A stretch of DNA of 64,000 nt from Metabacillus kandeliae (GCF_021166585.1 NZ_JAJOZE010000001.1:886062-950061); one strand, 5' to 3'. Counted from the first letter of the stretch, positions 41,254-52,231 are shown. Program-made: numbers and translations. The notes: generated by a model from the sequence alone, not told the origin.

Positions 41254-41386
41254 TCTTTTTTTATGAAAAAATTGCTTGAATATGGATATTCCTTCAATAT
41301 AATGCAGGATTTAATAAAAATATGTAGTTTTCTTGCCGGCTATCGATTAAACTTATTTTGAATAGTTAAGAGGAGGTACAGGGGGA

Positions 41387-42709
41387 ATGAAGCATAAAAT
41401 GATCGGCATAACTGCTTCTGCCATCGTTGGTTCTTCTTTATTTGCATCGGCAGCTTCTGCAGAGGAAGTTACGGTCAAAAGCGGCGATACCATTTGGAAG
41501 CTTTCGAAAAAATATCAAACAACAGAAGATGCAATAAAAAAGGCAAACGGTCTGAAGAATGATGTTATTTTTACAGGCCAGGTATTGAAAATTCCTGCTG
41601 CAGGAACAAAGATTGCAAAATCCATTCAAGTACCCGCAAAAGTAAGTATTCAGTCTCAGCAAAAGCAGGAGCCATCATCCCACACGGTTAAAGCAGGCGA
41701 CTCACTATGGCTGATTGCAGAAAAGTACAAAACTTCTGTAACTGAAATTAAGCTTTTAAACTCTTTAAAAGGTGATATCATATACGCCGGGCAAGTGCTG
41801 AAAGTGAAAGAATCTAAAGAGGCGAAACCGGCGTCTGCCCAGCAAGCAAAGCCATCCGGACAGACCAATCATCAAAACATAAGCCAGGGTACATACAGAG
41901 TTGCAGCTGGTGACTCATTATGGATCATCTCTGCCAAAACAAAAGTCACCGTTCAAAATCTCCGCAGTATCAATCAGCTGAAGAGCGATGTCATTTTTCC
42001 AGGACAGATCATGAAGCTGACAAAAGGTACAGTCAAAGGGGAAGCTAAACCGCCGGCTGCTCCTGCATCAAAGCCTTCTGCAGGCCAGAACAGCCCTTCT
42101 CAAACAGATACATATAAAGTTGCAGCAGGTGATTCCTTATGGAGCATCTCAGCCAAAATGAAAGTCACTATACAGGAACTTCGGACGGCGAATGAGCTGA
42201 AGAGCGATACGATTTATACCGGACAAGTCCTGAAGCTGACAAAAGTAGCAGGCACAGAAACCAGCACTCCTAACCAGTCTGGCACTCCGGCAGCAAATTC
42301 GGGGGGCAAGCAGGATCAGGGAGGATCATCATCTGTTCAGCCTGGCAGCCAGGCAGACAGAATGATTGCTGAAGCGAAAAAACAAATGGGCGTTCCATAC
42401 AGATGGGGCGGAAACACATCAGCAGGGTTTGACTGCAGCGGTTTTGTCTACTATGCATTGAATAAAGTTACTTCTATTTCCAGATTAAGCGCTGCTGGGT
42501 ATTGGAATGTGATGAAGCCTGTCAGCGAGCCGCAAGCCGGGGATTTTGTTTATTTTACAACTTATAAGGAAGGCCCTTCTCATATGGGCATTTACCTTGG
42601 TGATGGAAACTTTCTTCACGCCAGCGGTTCAAAAGGCGTGACAATATCTAACCTGAGTGAATCTTATTGGACAAGCCATTATCTTGGCGCCAAGCGATTT
42701 TTCCAGTAA
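41387..42709 (+). CDS. LysM-repeat D,L-endopeptidase, NlpC/P60 family (CwlS/LytE-like)
   Basis: A 440-residue secreted wall hydrolase. A signal peptide ends near SAASAEE (about 25). Four LysM domains (about 27-70, 99-140, 169-212, 242-285), each with a GDSLW or GDTIW motif, are joined by Ser/Pro/Gln-rich linkers and bind the glycan. The NlpC/P60 domain (about 322-440) has catalytic Cys350 in FDCSGFVYYAL and His in FLHASGSKGV. It cuts the D-Glu to diaminopimelate bond of stem peptides, probably in cell separation. GAGGAGG precedes the ATG. Position as cwlS (yojL) in B. subtilis. Confidence 0.92.
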   Translation: MKHKMIGITASAIVGSSLFASAASAEEVTVKSGDTIWKLSKKYQTTEDAIKKANGLKNDVIFTGQVLKIPAAGTKIAKSIQVPAKVSIQSQQKQEPSSHTVKAGDSLWLIAEKYKTSVTEIKLLNSLKGDIIYAGQVLKVKESKEAKPASAQQAKPSGQTNHQNISQGTYRVAAGDSLWIISAKTKVTVQNLRSINQLKSDVIFPGQIMKLTKGTVKGEAKPPAAPASKPSAGQNSPSQTDTYKVAAGDSLWSISAKMKVTIQELRTANELKSDTIYTGQVLKLTKVAGTETSTPNQSGTPAANSGGKQDQGGSSSVQPGSQADRMIAEAKKQMGVPYRWGGNTSAGFDCSGFVYYALNKVTSISRLSAAGYWNVMKPVSEPQAGDFVYFTTYKEGPSHMGIYLGDGNFLHASGSKGVTISNLSESYWTSHYLGAKRFFQ

Positions 42710-42797
42710 ACAGAGGATAGGCATCCTTTCTTAAGGTTTGCAATAAGGCGGCAAAGTTTAAGAAAAGACCTGATCACAGAAGCAGCTTAAGCTGCTT

Positions 42798-42830
42798 AAA
42801 AAAGCGCTCTCCTGATGGAGAGCGCTTTTT
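42798..42830 (+). terminator. Terminator of the endopeptidase gene
   Basis: AAAAAGCGCTCTCC, four-base loop, GGAGAGCGCTTTTT. A second palindrome, AAGCAGCTTAAGCTGCTT, precedes it at about 42779. Confidence 0.9.
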
Positions 42831-42989
42831 CATTGGGAAAGATTGAAGAAAATCAACTTTAAATCGTTCTTCTGCAGAAGATTACAAGAACGAAGCTTTT
42901 ACTAAACGTAATATTCCCTGATCACGGCAGATTAACTGTTCCTTTCCTTGGACAGAATGCTAATGAAACTGCCTGAAGGAGGAATGGAA

Positions 42990-43556
42990 ATGAAAAAGGT
43001 AATGATTCTGGCTGGTGCAGGGCTGTTATTGTTTTCAGCCGGCTGTCAGCAAAGGGAGCATATGAACGAGCAAGAGGTTTTTCCTGCAGAAAAGCATGCT
43101 GTAATGGATGTAACGGTTCCGCTTATCAATTCAGAAGGAAAAGAGGCGGGGAAGGCTGTGCTTTCTGAAACTTTTAAAGGAGTAAATGTTCACCTGACGG
43201 CAAAAGGGCTGGCTCCTGGCGCCAAAGCCATTCATTTTCATGAAACCGGAAGCTGCAAAACACCGGATTTCATGAGTGCAGGCGGACACTTTAATCCAGA
43301 AGGGAAAATGCATGGGCTGAAGAATCCAAAAGGGCCGCATGCAGGTGATATGCTGAATATCATTATCCCGGAAAGCGGAACGGCTGATGTGAATGTTACG
43401 GCACCATTCGTTACTCTGGAAGAGGGGAAGCCTAATTCGCTGCTTGATGAAAATGGGAGCGCATTGGTTATCCATGAAAAAGCTGATGACTATGTAACTG
43501 ACCCTGCAGGAAATGCCGGGAAAAGAATTCTTTGCGGAGTTGTAAAAAAACAGTAA
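42990..43556 (+). CDS. Cu/Zn superoxide dismutase-like lipoprotein (YojM-like)
   Basis: A 188-residue lipoprotein with lipobox FSAGC (Cys19 region). The SodC fold is clear: AIHFHETGSCKTPDF (two His copper ligands and the disulfide Cys), AGGHFNPEGKMHG, GPHAGDM, and the final GNAGKRILCGVV with the partner Cys and active-site Arg. The IHEKADDY segment retains a His and Asp in the zinc/copper loop. YojM of B. subtilis is reported to lack copper activity, so true dismutase activity here should not be assumed. AAGGAGGAATGGAA precedes the ATG. Confidence 0.88.
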   Translation: MKKVMILAGAGLLLFSAGCQQREHMNEQEVFPAEKHAVMDVTVPLINSEGKEAGKAVLSETFKGVNVHLTAKGLAPGAKAIHFHETGSCKTPDFMSAGGHFNPEGKMHGLKNPKGPHAGDMLNIIIPESGTADVNVTAPFVTLEEGKPNSLLDENGSALVIHEKADDYVTDPAGNAGKRILCGVVKKQ

Positions 43557-43704
43557 TTCTTTGCAGGATAGCGCCTGCAGGTTCCCTTTTTGTAACTATG
43601 CCCGGTTTCTAGTATAATTTGTGTAAAGAGGCTGCTGTTGCCTGAACAGAGTCTCTTCTTTTTTGTTCTCATTCATATTCTGTTTAATAAAGCGAGGTTA
43701 AACG

Positions 43705-44595
43705 ATGCATAGCCATTTGGAAAATATTGGGCTTCCTTCTGAAGTGAAGGAGCTTTTAAAAGATAGAGGGATTGGAAATCTTAGTGCAGAGGATGAATCT
43801 TTGATAGGGAGGGGAGGCTTTGCCTCAGAAGACGATGCCATCATCTATGATGCCATTATCTCCCTTGCCCTTGATAAAAATCTTCTATTAAAAGGCCCTA
43901 CAGGCTCAGGTAAAACAAAGCTTGCCGAAACGCTTTCTTATTGGTTTCAGCAGCCGATGCACAGCATTAACTGTTCGGTTGATCTGGATGCCGAAGCCAT
44001 GCTTGGCTATAAGACGATCATGTCCCGAGGAGAAAATCAGGTTATTGAGTTCGTTCCCGGACCTGTTATCAAAGCAATGAAAAATGGCCATCTTCTGTAT
44101 ATTGATGAAATTAACATGGCGAAGCCTGAAACACTTCCTATTTTAAACGGTGTTTTAGATTACAGAAAAAGAATAACAAATCCTTTTACAGGAGAAGTGA
44201 TCACAGCAAAAAAAGGATTCGGTGTGATTGCAGCGATTAATGAAGGATATGTAGGAACTGTACCGCTGAATGAAGCCCTTAAAAACCGTTTTATCATGAT
44301 CGATGTTCCCTATATACAGGGTGATATGCTGAAAAAAATTCTTAAAGCGCAATCAGGGCTTCAGGATGACAAGCTGCTTGATTTGTTTGTCCGTTTTTCA
44401 GCTGACTTGATCGTCCAGGTTAAAAATGGGCAGATTTCTGAGGAGGCGGCCTCTGTGAGGGCTATGCTTGATACATGTGATCTTGCTGTATATTTGCCTC
44501 CATTAAGGGCCATAGAGCGCGGCATAGCTGAAAAAGCAGAGGATGAAAGGGAAAAAGCAGCGATCCGGAATATTGCGGAAACGTTATTTGAGTGA
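43705..44595 (+). CDS. yojN: MoxR-type AAA+ ATPase (YojN-like)
   Basis: A 296-residue AAA+ ATPase. Walker A is GPTGSGKTK (about 64-72), Walker [11 protein letters not shown] (about 132), with sensor segments in [10 protein letters not shown] and [12 protein letters not shown]. MoxR ATPases work with VWA proteins as chaperones that activate other proteins or insert cofactors. The VWA gene follows nine bases after its stop codon, clearly its partner. As in B. subtilis, the pair sits next to odhA. Confidence 0.9.
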   Translation: MHSHLENIGLPSEVKELLKDRGIGNLSAEDESLIGRGGFASEDDAIIYDAIISLALDKNLLLKGPTGSGKTKLAETLSYWFQQPMHSINCSVDLDAEAMLGYKTIMSRGENQVIEFVPGPVIKAMKNGHLLYIDEINMAKPETLPILNGVLDYRKRITNPFTGEVITAKKGFGVIAAINEGYVGTVPLNEALKNRFIMIDVPYIQGDMLKKILKAQSGLQDDKLLDLFVRFSADLIVQVKNGQISEEAASVRAMLDTCDLAVYLPPLRAIERGIAEKAEDEREKAAIRNIAETLFE

Positions 44596-44604
44596 GGGCT
44601 GCCT

Positions 44605-46530
44605 ATGAAGTTTATTAAATTTAACGATAGTCAGATAGATTCTTTTTTATTTATGGAATTGACAGATTTGGCTAAGACCATTTCCAAAAACAAAGAAATG
44701 GAAATTGAATATGAAGTTCAGTCTTACCTTGATCCTTTCAAAAATACCGTCTATATAAGCCACTTTTGGAATCAGAGGCCTATCCGAGATACAGTGGAAG
44801 GCCTTAAGAGCGACTTATATTTAAGAGCGCTGGGGAATTATTACTTTACAGCTCCATTACAGGTGAAAGAGTTTTTGCGCAAAGTTCACAGAACACGTCT
44901 GCCGGAATTCGGAAAGCAGCTTTTTGCTCTGCTGGAGGATCTGAGGCTTGAAGAAATTTGTAAAAAAGAGCGCCCTGGTACAAAGAAAACCTTTCAGAAG
45001 CGTAAGGAGCTTTACCGGAAATATTTTCAATCGCAGCTGACGATTAACCGGGAAAGAAGCCTTTATGCAGATGCCCTGTTCAGCGGCCTGTATTTAAAGC
45101 TGACAGCAGAATCTCCTTTAGTGGCACTTCCATCTTTAAAGGAAGAAATTAATCTTGCTTTCCCCTTTATAGAAAGGATGCTGGAAAAATCCTATGAAGC
45201 AGCTTCTGCTGAAGAAACAGCTGAAATTGCTTTGGAAATGACTGAGGTACTGGAGGATTTGCTTGATAAGGATATGCTGAACACGTATTTCTTTATCCCG
45301 GAGAGCGTCTACAGCAGAGAAGACCTGGGTCTGACTTTTGATGATCTAAAGAGGAAATCAAAGCTTGATCAGGATGATTCCCTTGGACCGCTTGAAAAAG
45401 AGGATAAAGATGTTCATGAAGACAAGCTGCCGACATGGCACAGAGAAACAAGCGAAGCGACGAAGAGTTTTCTTCAGTTTGATCTTGAGCACGGCTCCAA
45501 AACGGATTTAGCCGGTCAGGCAGCAAGAGAAGGAGAAGATGGGGATCAGGCGCTTGGTACAGTCCAGGGAACATCAAAAAAAGCGAAGAATAACGATTAT
45601 TCAAAGCTTGAAGCCCTCGAAGAAGACAGAAGAGGAGAAAGCGGCGAGGATGCACATCCTTACGGAAAGGAAAATGCAGCAGCTGTGCCTTTCCAATTGG
45701 AACCGCGATCTGCATCGGCTGAGGAAGAAAGGATATACAGGGAATACAAAGCGGATATTCTAAATTATCAAAAGAAAATGAAGCAAATGATTCAAAAAAT
45801 GCTTGAGCATAAGAGGACCTTGCCAAGAACAGACCTTCATACCGGCAGGCTTGGGAAAAAGCTATTAAAGCTGTTTACAGACGATAATCCAAAGCTTTTT
45901 TATAAAAAAGAACAGCCATCCATTCAAATTGACGCTGTTTTTTCGCTGCTCGTTGACTGTTCGGCCTCGATGTTTGACAAAATGGATGAAACGAAGCGCG
46001 GAATTGTGCTTTTTCATGAAGCGCTGCATTCCGTTCAGGTGCCGCACCAGATTACAGGTTTCTGGGAAGACACAGGTGAAGCAACAGATGCTTATCAGCC
46101 TAATTATTTTAAACGGGTTCTTTCCTATCAATCTTCGCTAAAAACAGGAAGCGGCCCTGAAATCATGCAGCTTGCGCCTGAAGAAGATAACAGGGATGGA
46201 TTTGCCATCCGCCATATGGCTGAAGAGCTGCTGAGAAGAAATGAAAAACAGAAATTTCTGCTCGTTTTTTCAGACGGCGAGCCCGCTGCTATGAATTATG
46301 AGCAAAACGGAATTGTAGATACGCACGAAGCGGTGCTTATGGCAAGAAAACAGGGCATTGAAGTGATTAATGTATTTTTATCAAACGGCGAAGCAGATGA
46401 AAGTCAATATAAATCGATTAAAACGATTTATGGCAATTTCAGTCTGATTGTGACGAACATCGAAGAGCTGCCGGATGTCCTGTTCCCGCTGCTGAAAAAG
46501 TTATTGAAAAAGAGCCTTCAATCGGGATAA
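44605..46530 (+). CDS. yojO: VWA domain protein, partner of the MoxR ATPase (YojO-like)
   Basis: A 641-residue cytosolic protein. The C-terminal von Willebrand A domain starts near residue 445 and has the MIDAS motif in LLVDCSASMFDKM, with FSDGEPAAMNYE later. The N-terminal half is helical; the middle (about 250-400) is a charged, poorly conserved linker. Likely binds a client protein in concert with YojN. A relation to 2-oxoglutarate dehydrogenase maturation is suggested only by the neighbourhood. Confidence 0.88.
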   Translation: MKFIKFNDSQIDSFLFMELTDLAKTISKNKEMEIEYEVQSYLDPFKNTVYISHFWNQRPIRDTVEGLKSDLYLRALGNYYFTAPLQVKEFLRKVHRTRLPEFGKQLFALLEDLRLEEICKKERPGTKKTFQKRKELYRKYFQSQLTINRERSLYADALFSGLYLKLTAESPLVALPSLKEEINLAFPFIERMLEKSYEAASAEETAEIALEMTEVLEDLLDKDMLNTYFFIPESVYSREDLGLTFDDLKRKSKLDQDDSLGPLEKEDKDVHEDKLPTWHRETSEATKSFLQFDLEHGSKTDLAGQAAREGEDGDQALGTVQGTSKKAKNNDYSKLEALEEDRRGESGEDAHPYGKENAAAVPFQLEPRSASAEEERIYREYKADILNYQKKMKQMIQKMLEHKRTLPRTDLHTGRLGKKLLKLFTDDNPKLFYKKEQPSIQIDAVFSLLVDCSASMFDKMDETKRGIVLFHEALHSVQVPHQITGFWEDTGEATDAYQPNYFKRVLSYQSSLKTGSGPEIMQLAPEEDNRDGFAIRHMAEELLRRNEKQKFLLVFSDGEPAAMNYEQNGIVDTHEAVLMARKQGIEVINVFLSNGEADESQYKSIKTIYGNFSLIVTNIEELPDVLFPLLKKLLKKSLQSG

Positions 46531-46547
46531 CCGGAAGGCTCTTTTTT
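46509..46547 (+). terminator. Terminator overlapping the yojO stop
   Basis: AAGAGCCTTC and GGAAGGCTCTT pair across a loop of about 14 bases that contains the yojO stop codon; a T-run follows. Confidence 0.85.
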
Positions 46548-46703
46548 GTGCTGCTGAAAAGGTTCATTGATGCTGAAATAACGAGTGAAAGGATAGAAAT
46601 CAGAAAAATCCCTGAAAATACTGATTGAAAAACAGCTGAAAAGACAAAAGAAGCTAAATTTTTTGTTTTTTACTATTATTTTTAAATTTTCTATCGATAT
46701 TTG

Positions 46704-46733
46704 TTGGAAAGAACGGGACGAGAGTGGTAAAAT
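46704..46733 (+). promoter_or_regulatory. SigA promoter of odhAB
   Basis: TTGGAA, 18 bp, TAAAAT, 120 bp before the chosen odhA start. TGGAAGCGTTTTAG at 46740-46753, around the predicted transcription start, is a degenerate cre-like sequence (two mismatches at its end). Confidence 0.5.
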
Positions 46734-46853
46734 ATCATATGGAAGCGTTTTAGCTTTTTCTTTCTTTTCACTTAAGCCGATATGAATCGGAAATTGTATA
46801 TCAAAATAGTATCTTTTAAAGCACTTGGTAATTCACAGTTGGGGGTAATGTTA

Positions 46854-49700
46854 ATGTCACAAGCTGCATCGAAACCTCAAGTAACATGGGAAGACTTTTA
46901 CGGTCCCAATCTTGGCTATGTTATGGATTTGTATGACCAATACCTGGCAGATCCTGACTCACTGGATGCTGAACTGAGAGAATTGTTTGACAAGCTGGGG
47001 GAACCGTCAGAAACAGAATTTCAGGAAAATGCTTTCCGGCAGCCTTTAGATAAAGGATCTGCTCCATCGCCGGATGCTGTTCACAAAATCGCTTCTGCGG
47101 TCAAGCTGGCGGAAGATATCAGAACATACGGACATCTATATGCTTCTGTCTATCCTCTTGAAAACCAGGAAAGCGCAGAGGATTTTTTGCGTTTGGAAAA
47201 GTATGAGCTCACTGAGAAAGATTTAAAAGACATTCCTGCAGCCGTTCTTTGTCCTGATGCACCGGCTGAAGTCAAAAACGGCCTTGAAGCCATTAACTAT
47301 CTGCGGGAAACGTATAAAAAAACAATCTCATTCGAATTTGACCATGTACATGGCATCGAAGAGAAAAACTGGCTGAAAAAAATTGTCGAGTCAGGCGAAA
47401 TTTTCACCCATTTATCCAATGAAAAGAAAGTCGGCATTTTAAAAAGACTGATGGAAGTTGAAGGATTTGAAAAGTATCTTCATAAAACATTCGTCGGCCA
47501 AAAGCGCTTCTCTATAGAAGGTTTGGATATGCTTGTTCCAATGCTTGACGGCATGATCGCAAGCGCCGTCGAAGCCGGTACGAATACGATTAACATCGGC
47601 ATGGCGCACAGGGGCCGCCTCAATGTGCTGGCGCATGTGCTTGGAAAACCTTATGAAATCATTTTTTCTGAATTTCAGCATGCTCCTAACAAAGAACTTG
47701 TTCCGTCAGAAGGCTCCATCGGCATTAACTACGGCTGGAGCGGTGATGTAAAGTACCATCTTGGCGCTGACAAGCAAATTAAGGATGAAAGCACAATCAG
47801 GGCAAGGCTGACGCTTGCCAACAATCCGAGCCACCTGGAATTTGTTGATCCGATTGTTGCCGGCTATACAAGAGCGGCACAGGAAACAAGAACAGGCGAA
47901 GGCTTTCCTGAACAGGATATTAAAAAATCTCTTGCCGTCATGATTCATGGCGACGCTGCTTTTCCTGGCGAAGGAATTGTGGCAGAAACTTTAAACCTGA
48001 GCAGGCTGAAAGGCTATCAGACAGGCGGATCCATACATATCATCGCTAATAATGTGATCGGATTCACAACAGAGAGCAAGGATTCCCGCTCAACCCGCTA
48101 CGCAAGCGACCTTGCAAAAGGGTACGAAATTCCGATTGTCCATGTGAATGCAGATGACCCTGAAGCATGTTTGGCTGCTATTACAATGGCGATGGAATAC
48201 CGTTATAAATTTAAAAAGGACTTCCTGATCGACCTGATCGGCTATCGCCGCTTCGGACATAATGAAATGGACGAGCCGATGACAACACAGCCTCAGGTTT
48301 ATGAAAAGGTCCACAAGCATCCGACAGCCAAAGAAATATACAAAAAGCTTCTGCAGGACGAAAGCGTTTTGACACAGGATGATGCTTCAAAGCTTGAAGA
48401 AGAAGTGCAGAACAAGCTTGATGCTGCGTATCAGAAAGTTCCTAAGAGGCAAGTTACTGAAATTCATGATATCGAGCTGCCAGAAACCATTCTTCACGGC
48501 TTTCCTAAAGTGGATACATCCGTTCCGCTTGACAGACTGCACAGCATTAACAGCCAGCTTGTTCAGTGGCAGGAAAACTTTAATGTTTTCGGCAAGCTTC
48601 AAAGGATTTTGGAGCGCCGGAGCAATGTGATGAAAGAAGACCATAGGGTAGAGTGGGGCCTTGCTGAAACACTCGCATTCGGTACAATTGTTCAGGATGG
48701 AACACCTGTCCGCCTGACTGGCCAGGATTCTGAACGCGGAACGTTTGCTCAAAGGAACCTTGTTCTTCATGATTCAAAGACTGGTGAAGTATATTCGCCG
48801 CTGCACACAGTGAAAGATGCAAAGGCAACATTTGCGGTTCATAACAGCCCGCTGTCTGAAGGATCTGTTCTTGGATTCGAATATGGCTATAATGTTTTTG
48901 CACCTGAAACATTGGTCTTATGGGAAGCTCAATACGGCGATTTCGCCAACGCTGCCCAAGTATTTTTTGATCAGTTTATTTCAGCAGGCAGAGCCAAATG
49001 GGGCCAAAAATCAGGTCTCGTTATCCTTCTTCCGCATGGTTATGAAGGACAGGGGCCAGAGCACTCCAGTGCAAGGCTTGAAAGGTTCCTGCAGCTGGCA
49101 TCTGAAAATAACTGGACAGTAGCCAACCTGACCAGTGCGGCCCAGTATTTTCATATTCTGAGAAGACAGGCCAAAATGCTTCAGAAAGAAGAAGTGCGCC
49201 CGCTGATCATTATGACGCCGAAGAGTCTCCTCCGAAATCCGAATACCATTTCGGACGCAGAAGAACTGGCAAGCGGCAGCTTTAAACCGATTATGGAGCA
49301 GCAGGGACTCGGCGCAGATGCTGAAAAAGTCAAGCGCGTAGTCTTCTGCTCAGGAAAAGTGAGCATTGATATTTCTGAAAAACTTAAAAATATGGAAGAG
49401 AACCCGCAGGAAATTCATGTAGCAAGGGTTGAAGAAATCTATCCTTTCCCTAAAGAAGAGATTAAGAACCTGATTGGACGTTTTGAAAATTTGGAGGAAA
49501 TTCTTTGGGTTCAGGAAGAACCTCAAAATATGGGTGCCTGGTCTTATATGGAAGCAAAGCTGCGTGAAACGGCGGCTGACAGCATTAAAGTCCGCTATGA
49601 AGGCAGAAGAAGAAGATCCAGTACAGCCGAGGGAGATCCGACTGTCCATAAAAAAGAACAAGAACGCATTATTACACATGCCTTAACATGGGATAACTAA
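46854..49700 (+). CDS. odhA: 2-oxoglutarate dehydrogenase E1 component
   Basis: A 948-residue thiamine-diphosphate enzyme that decarboxylates 2-oxoglutarate in the TCA cycle and passes the succinyl group to OdhB. Landmarks: [17 protein letters not shown] start domain, [18 protein letters not shown], the ThDP loop [10 protein letters not shown] continuing to the conserved NNVIGFTT, and [26 protein letters not shown]. The C-terminal transketolase-like part contains [43 protein letters not shown] precedes ATG 46854; a longer frame begins at 46782 without a site. Confidence 0.96.
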   Translation: MSQAASKPQVTWEDFYGPNLGYVMDLYDQYLADPDSLDAELRELFDKLGEPSETEFQENAFRQPLDKGSAPSPDAVHKIASAVKLAEDIRTYGHLYASVYPLENQESAEDFLRLEKYELTEKDLKDIPAAVLCPDAPAEVKNGLEAINYLRETYKKTISFEFDHVHGIEEKNWLKKIVESGEIFTHLSNEKKVGILKRLMEVEGFEKYLHKTFVGQKRFSIEGLDMLVPMLDGMIASAVEAGTNTINIGMAHRGRLNVLAHVLGKPYEIIFSEFQHAPNKELVPSEGSIGINYGWSGDVKYHLGADKQIKDESTIRARLTLANNPSHLEFVDPIVAGYTRAAQETRTGEGFPEQDIKKSLAVMIHGDAAFPGEGIVAETLNLSRLKGYQTGGSIHIIANNVIGFTTESKDSRSTRYASDLAKGYEIPIVHVNADDPEACLAAITMAMEYRYKFKKDFLIDLIGYRRFGHNEMDEPMTTQPQVYEKVHKHPTAKEIYKKLLQDESVLTQDDASKLEEEVQNKLDAAYQKVPKRQVTEIHDIELPETILHGFPKVDTSVPLDRLHSINSQLVQWQENFNVFGKLQRILERRSNVMKEDHRVEWGLAETLAFGTIVQDGTPVRLTGQDSERGTFAQRNLVLHDSKTGEVYSPLHTVKDAKATFAVHNSPLSEGSVLGFEYGYNVFAPETLVLWEAQYGDFANAAQVFFDQFISAGRAKWGQKSGLVILLPHGYEGQGPEHSSARLERFLQLASENNWTVANLTSAAQYFHILRRQAKMLQKEEVRPLIIMTPKSLLRNPNTISDAEELASGSFKPIMEQQGLGADAEKVKRVVFCSGKVSIDISEKLKNMEENPQEIHVARVEEIYPFPKEEIKNLIGRFENLEEILWVQEEPQNMGAWSYMEAKLRETAADSIKVRYEGRRRRSSTAEGDPTVHKKEQERIITHALTWDN

Positions 49701-49714
49701 GGGGGAGACAAATC

Positions 49715-51016
49715 ATGGCTGAAATTAAAGTACCGGAACTCGCTGAATCTATTTCTGAAGGAACAATTGCCCAGTGGCTGAAGCAGCCGGGTGATTTTGT
49801 AGAGCAGGGAGAATACCTGCTGGAGCTTGAAACAGATAAAGTAAACGTAGAATTAACAGCAGAACAATCTGGGGTGCTGAAGCAGGTATTAAAAGAAGCG
49901 GGCGATATCGTTCAGGTTGGCGAAACAATCGGCATGATTGATGAAAACGGCCAAGGATCCGCAGGCGGCGGTGCAGAGGAACCGAAGCAGGAAGCAAAAG
50001 CTCCTGAAACAGCGCCATCAGCTGAGCAAGCTAAGCAGACTCCACCGAATGAAGCGCCTAAAACGGACTATATTCAGCAAACTGAAGCAGCAGAGGATAA
50101 AAAATCAGCCCGCACAATTGCTTCTCCTGCAGCAAGAAAGCTTGCAAGAGAAAAAGGCATCAGTCTGGAAAGTGTTCCGTCTGCTGATCCATTCGGAAGA
50201 TTGCGCAAGCATGATGTAGAAAACTATAACGGTTCAGAAAACCAGCAGGCGGCTCCTGCGAAGCCTGCACAAAGTGCTCAGCAGCCAGCAGCACAGCAGC
50301 AGGATAATCCTGCTAAACCGGTTGAGCGCATTAAAATGTCCAGAAGACGCCAGACAATTGCCAACAGGCTGGTTGAAGTTCAGCAAACTTCAGCGATGCT
50401 GACAACATTTAATGAAGTGGACATGACGGCTGTTATGGATCTTCGAAAGCGCCGCAAAGACCGCTTCTTTGAAGAGCATGATGTACGCCTTGGATTTATG
50501 TCATTCTTTACAAAAGCAGTGGTTGCTGCTCTTAAGAAATTCCCGCTTGTGAATTCTGAGATTCAGGGAAGCGAGCTTGTGCTGAAAAAATTCTATGATA
50601 TCGGCATCGCTGTTTCTGCTCAGGAAGGCCTTGTTGTTCCTGTAGTCAGAGATGCAGACCGAAAATCATTTGCCGAAATTGAAGGCGAAATCACAGGTCT
50701 TGCAAAAAAAGCCCGCGACAATAAGCTGGCATTAAGCGATCTACAAGGCGGAACTTTCACTATTACAAACGGCGGCGTATTCGGCTCATTGCTTTCAACA
50801 CCGATCCTAAACGGACCGCAGGTTGGAATTCTCGGCATGCACAAAATTCAGGTGCGCCCTGTTGCCATTGATAATGAAAAAATGGAAAACCGCCCAATGA
50901 TGTATATTGCCCTTTCTTATGACCACCGTGTCATTGACGGCAAAGAAGCAGTAGGCTTCCTTGTTGCCGTGAAAGAGCTTTTGGAAGATCCGGAATCACT
51001 TCTTCTAGAAGGCTGA
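49715..51016 (+). CDS. odhB: Dihydrolipoyllysine-residue succinyltransferase E2
   Basis: A 433-residue core of the 2-oxoglutarate dehydrogenase complex. The lipoyl domain (1-77) has Lys42 in [11 protein letters not shown]. An Ala/Pro/Gln-rich linker leads to the subunit-binding domain (about 125-165, [19 protein letters not shown]) and a second linker. The catalytic domain (about 205-433) ends with [16 protein letters not shown] containing the active His and Asp. It follows odhA by 14 bp with AAGGGGGAGAC ahead of the ATG. The E3 gene is not in this window. Confidence 0.96.
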   Translation: MAEIKVPELAESISEGTIAQWLKQPGDFVEQGEYLLELETDKVNVELTAEQSGVLKQVLKEAGDIVQVGETIGMIDENGQGSAGGGAEEPKQEAKAPETAPSAEQAKQTPPNEAPKTDYIQQTEAAEDKKSARTIASPAARKLAREKGISLESVPSADPFGRLRKHDVENYNGSENQQAAPAKPAQSAQQPAAQQQDNPAKPVERIKMSRRRQTIANRLVEVQQTSAMLTTFNEVDMTAVMDLRKRRKDRFFEEHDVRLGFMSFFTKAVVAALKKFPLVNSEIQGSELVLKKFYDIGIAVSAQEGLVVPVVRDADRKSFAEIEGEITGLAKKARDNKLALSDLQGGTFTITNGGVFGSLLSTPILNGPQVGILGMHKIQVRPVAIDNEKMENRPMMYIALSYDHRVIDGKEAVGFLVAVKELLEDPESLLLEG

Positions 51017-51024
51017 TCTAGCAT

Positions 51025-51056
51025 GAGGAACTCCTTTAGGAGTTCCTCTTTTTTTG
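51025..51056 (+). terminator. Terminator of odhAB
   Basis: GAGGAACTCC, four-base loop, GGAGTTCCTC and seven T. Confidence 0.92.
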
Positions 51057-51133
51057 CTTTTTTAGGAAAAAGGATTTGCGGAAAATATGAAGAAAGTGAA
51101 AAAGAGAAAAAGACACATTTTGGAGGAGAATGC

Positions 51134-51949
51134 ATGGACAGCCAGCTTTACTATAAAAAAAGTCCCAATAAACTGATTCAGGAAGATGCCTGCTTTATCC
51201 ATACCTCTATGGAAGCAGCAGGAGTATTTGATGGTGTGACCCCGATTGATGCTTATAAAAATTCAAAAGGTGAAAATGGTGCGGTTCTCGCCTCCCATTT
51301 GTTCAAAAGATATTTTCAAGAGTTATTCACAGAAAAAACGAGTCCAAAAGAGGGTATTGCAGCTGCTAACAGGCTGCTGAAAGAAAAAATGCAGGATTGC
51401 GGCATTGATTTATCAGAAAAACCTTATTTATGGTCAACCTGTGCCGCTGTCGTTAGGGCGGAAGAAGATGTGATCTCCTTTGCACAGGCGGGGGATTGCA
51501 TGATTGCGGCCAGAATGAAGGACGGAAGAGTAAGGGAACTTGTAAAAAACTCTGTTAAAGGAATAAGCGCCAGAGCAAAAACCAGGCGGGAAAATGAACG
51601 GGACGAAGGAAAAGGTATTCAGCCAGAGCACTATTATCAGCAAAATCCAGCCGCCCTATATGCAGATCACAGGTCAATGGCGAATACGGAAGATGGTTAC
51701 TCTGTATGCAACGGAGAGGAAGCTCTTGAAAGCTACATACAGGAGGGAAGCATTGAAAAAAAGGATGTGGATGCCATTCTGCTCATTTCTGACGGTTTTT
51801 TTATTCCTGGAGAAGAAACATTGCAAAAGGCTGTTGAGTTTGCCTGCCAAAAAGGGCTTCCAGCACTGGCCGAATTTATTGAACAAAAAGAAAAAGATGC
51901 TAACCTGCCTCCAGATGACCGGACTGCCATACTCATTCGCTTTAACTGA
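51134..51949 (+). CDS. PP2C-like protein phosphatase, divergent
   Basis: A 271-residue protein whose motif order matches PP2C phosphatases: EAAGVFDGV (metal Asp; the usual DGHGG is replaced by DGVTP), FAQAGDCMIA (for GDSR), AILLISDGFF (metal Asp) and PPDDRTAILIRF (for DDNxTVVV). It therefore probably binds metal but deviates at the first motif. TTGGAGGAGAATGC precedes the ATG; the longer frame to 51023 overlaps the terminator. Substrate unknown. It stands alone. Confidence 0.7.
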   Translation: MDSQLYYKKSPNKLIQEDACFIHTSMEAAGVFDGVTPIDAYKNSKGENGAVLASHLFKRYFQELFTEKTSPKEGIAAANRLLKEKMQDCGIDLSEKPYLWSTCAAVVRAEEDVISFAQAGDCMIAARMKDGRVRELVKNSVKGISARAKTRRENERDEGKGIQPEHYYQQNPAALYADHRSMANTEDGYSVCNGEEALESYIQEGSIEKKDVDAILLISDGFFIPGEETLQKAVEFACQKGLPALAEFIEQKEKDANLPPDDRTAILIRFN

Positions 51950-52021
51950 AATAGAGAACCTGTTGCCAATAAAGTGCGAATGCTGATAAAATGAAGTGAA
52001 ACTGAAAAAGGGGCGCTCATA

Positions 52022-52225
52022 ATGATTCACCATAACTGGCAGAATACAAAAACATTAAAAGAAGTAACTTGTGTACATACAAATGCAAAAAAATATGTTG
52101 TGAACCAAGCCTTAACAGAAGGCAAAACATACGAAGTGAAAAATGAAACTGAAGAATTTTACTTTGTTATCGACAATACCGGCAAAGTCAGCGGCTTTTA
52201 TAAAGATTATTTTGAAGAGCGCTGA
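52022..52225 (+). CDS. Small protein, DUF6501-like
   Basis: A 67-residue beta-rich protein: HHNWQNTKTLKEVTCVHTNA at the start, LTEGKTYEVKNETEEFYFVI and DNTGKVSGFYKDYFEE. It resembles the DUF6501 family of bacilli as I remember it; function unknown. GGGG lies upstream of the ATG. A terminator follows seven bases later. Confidence 0.75.
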   Translation: MIHHNWQNTKTLKEVTCVHTNAKKYVVNQALTEGKTYEVKNETEEFYFVIDNTGKVSGFYKDYFEER

Positions 52226-52231
52226 TTGCAG

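Noticed and set aside
41254-41386. c-di-AMP (ydaO) riboswitch before the LysM endopeptidase
   Set aside because: Such genes often carry it, but the leader here is short and AT-rich without the conserved aptamer blocks.
45293-45826. Minus-strand ORF of 177 codons inside yojO
   Set aside because: Long only because the low-complexity linker of yojO avoids stops on the other strand; no ribosome site or family features.
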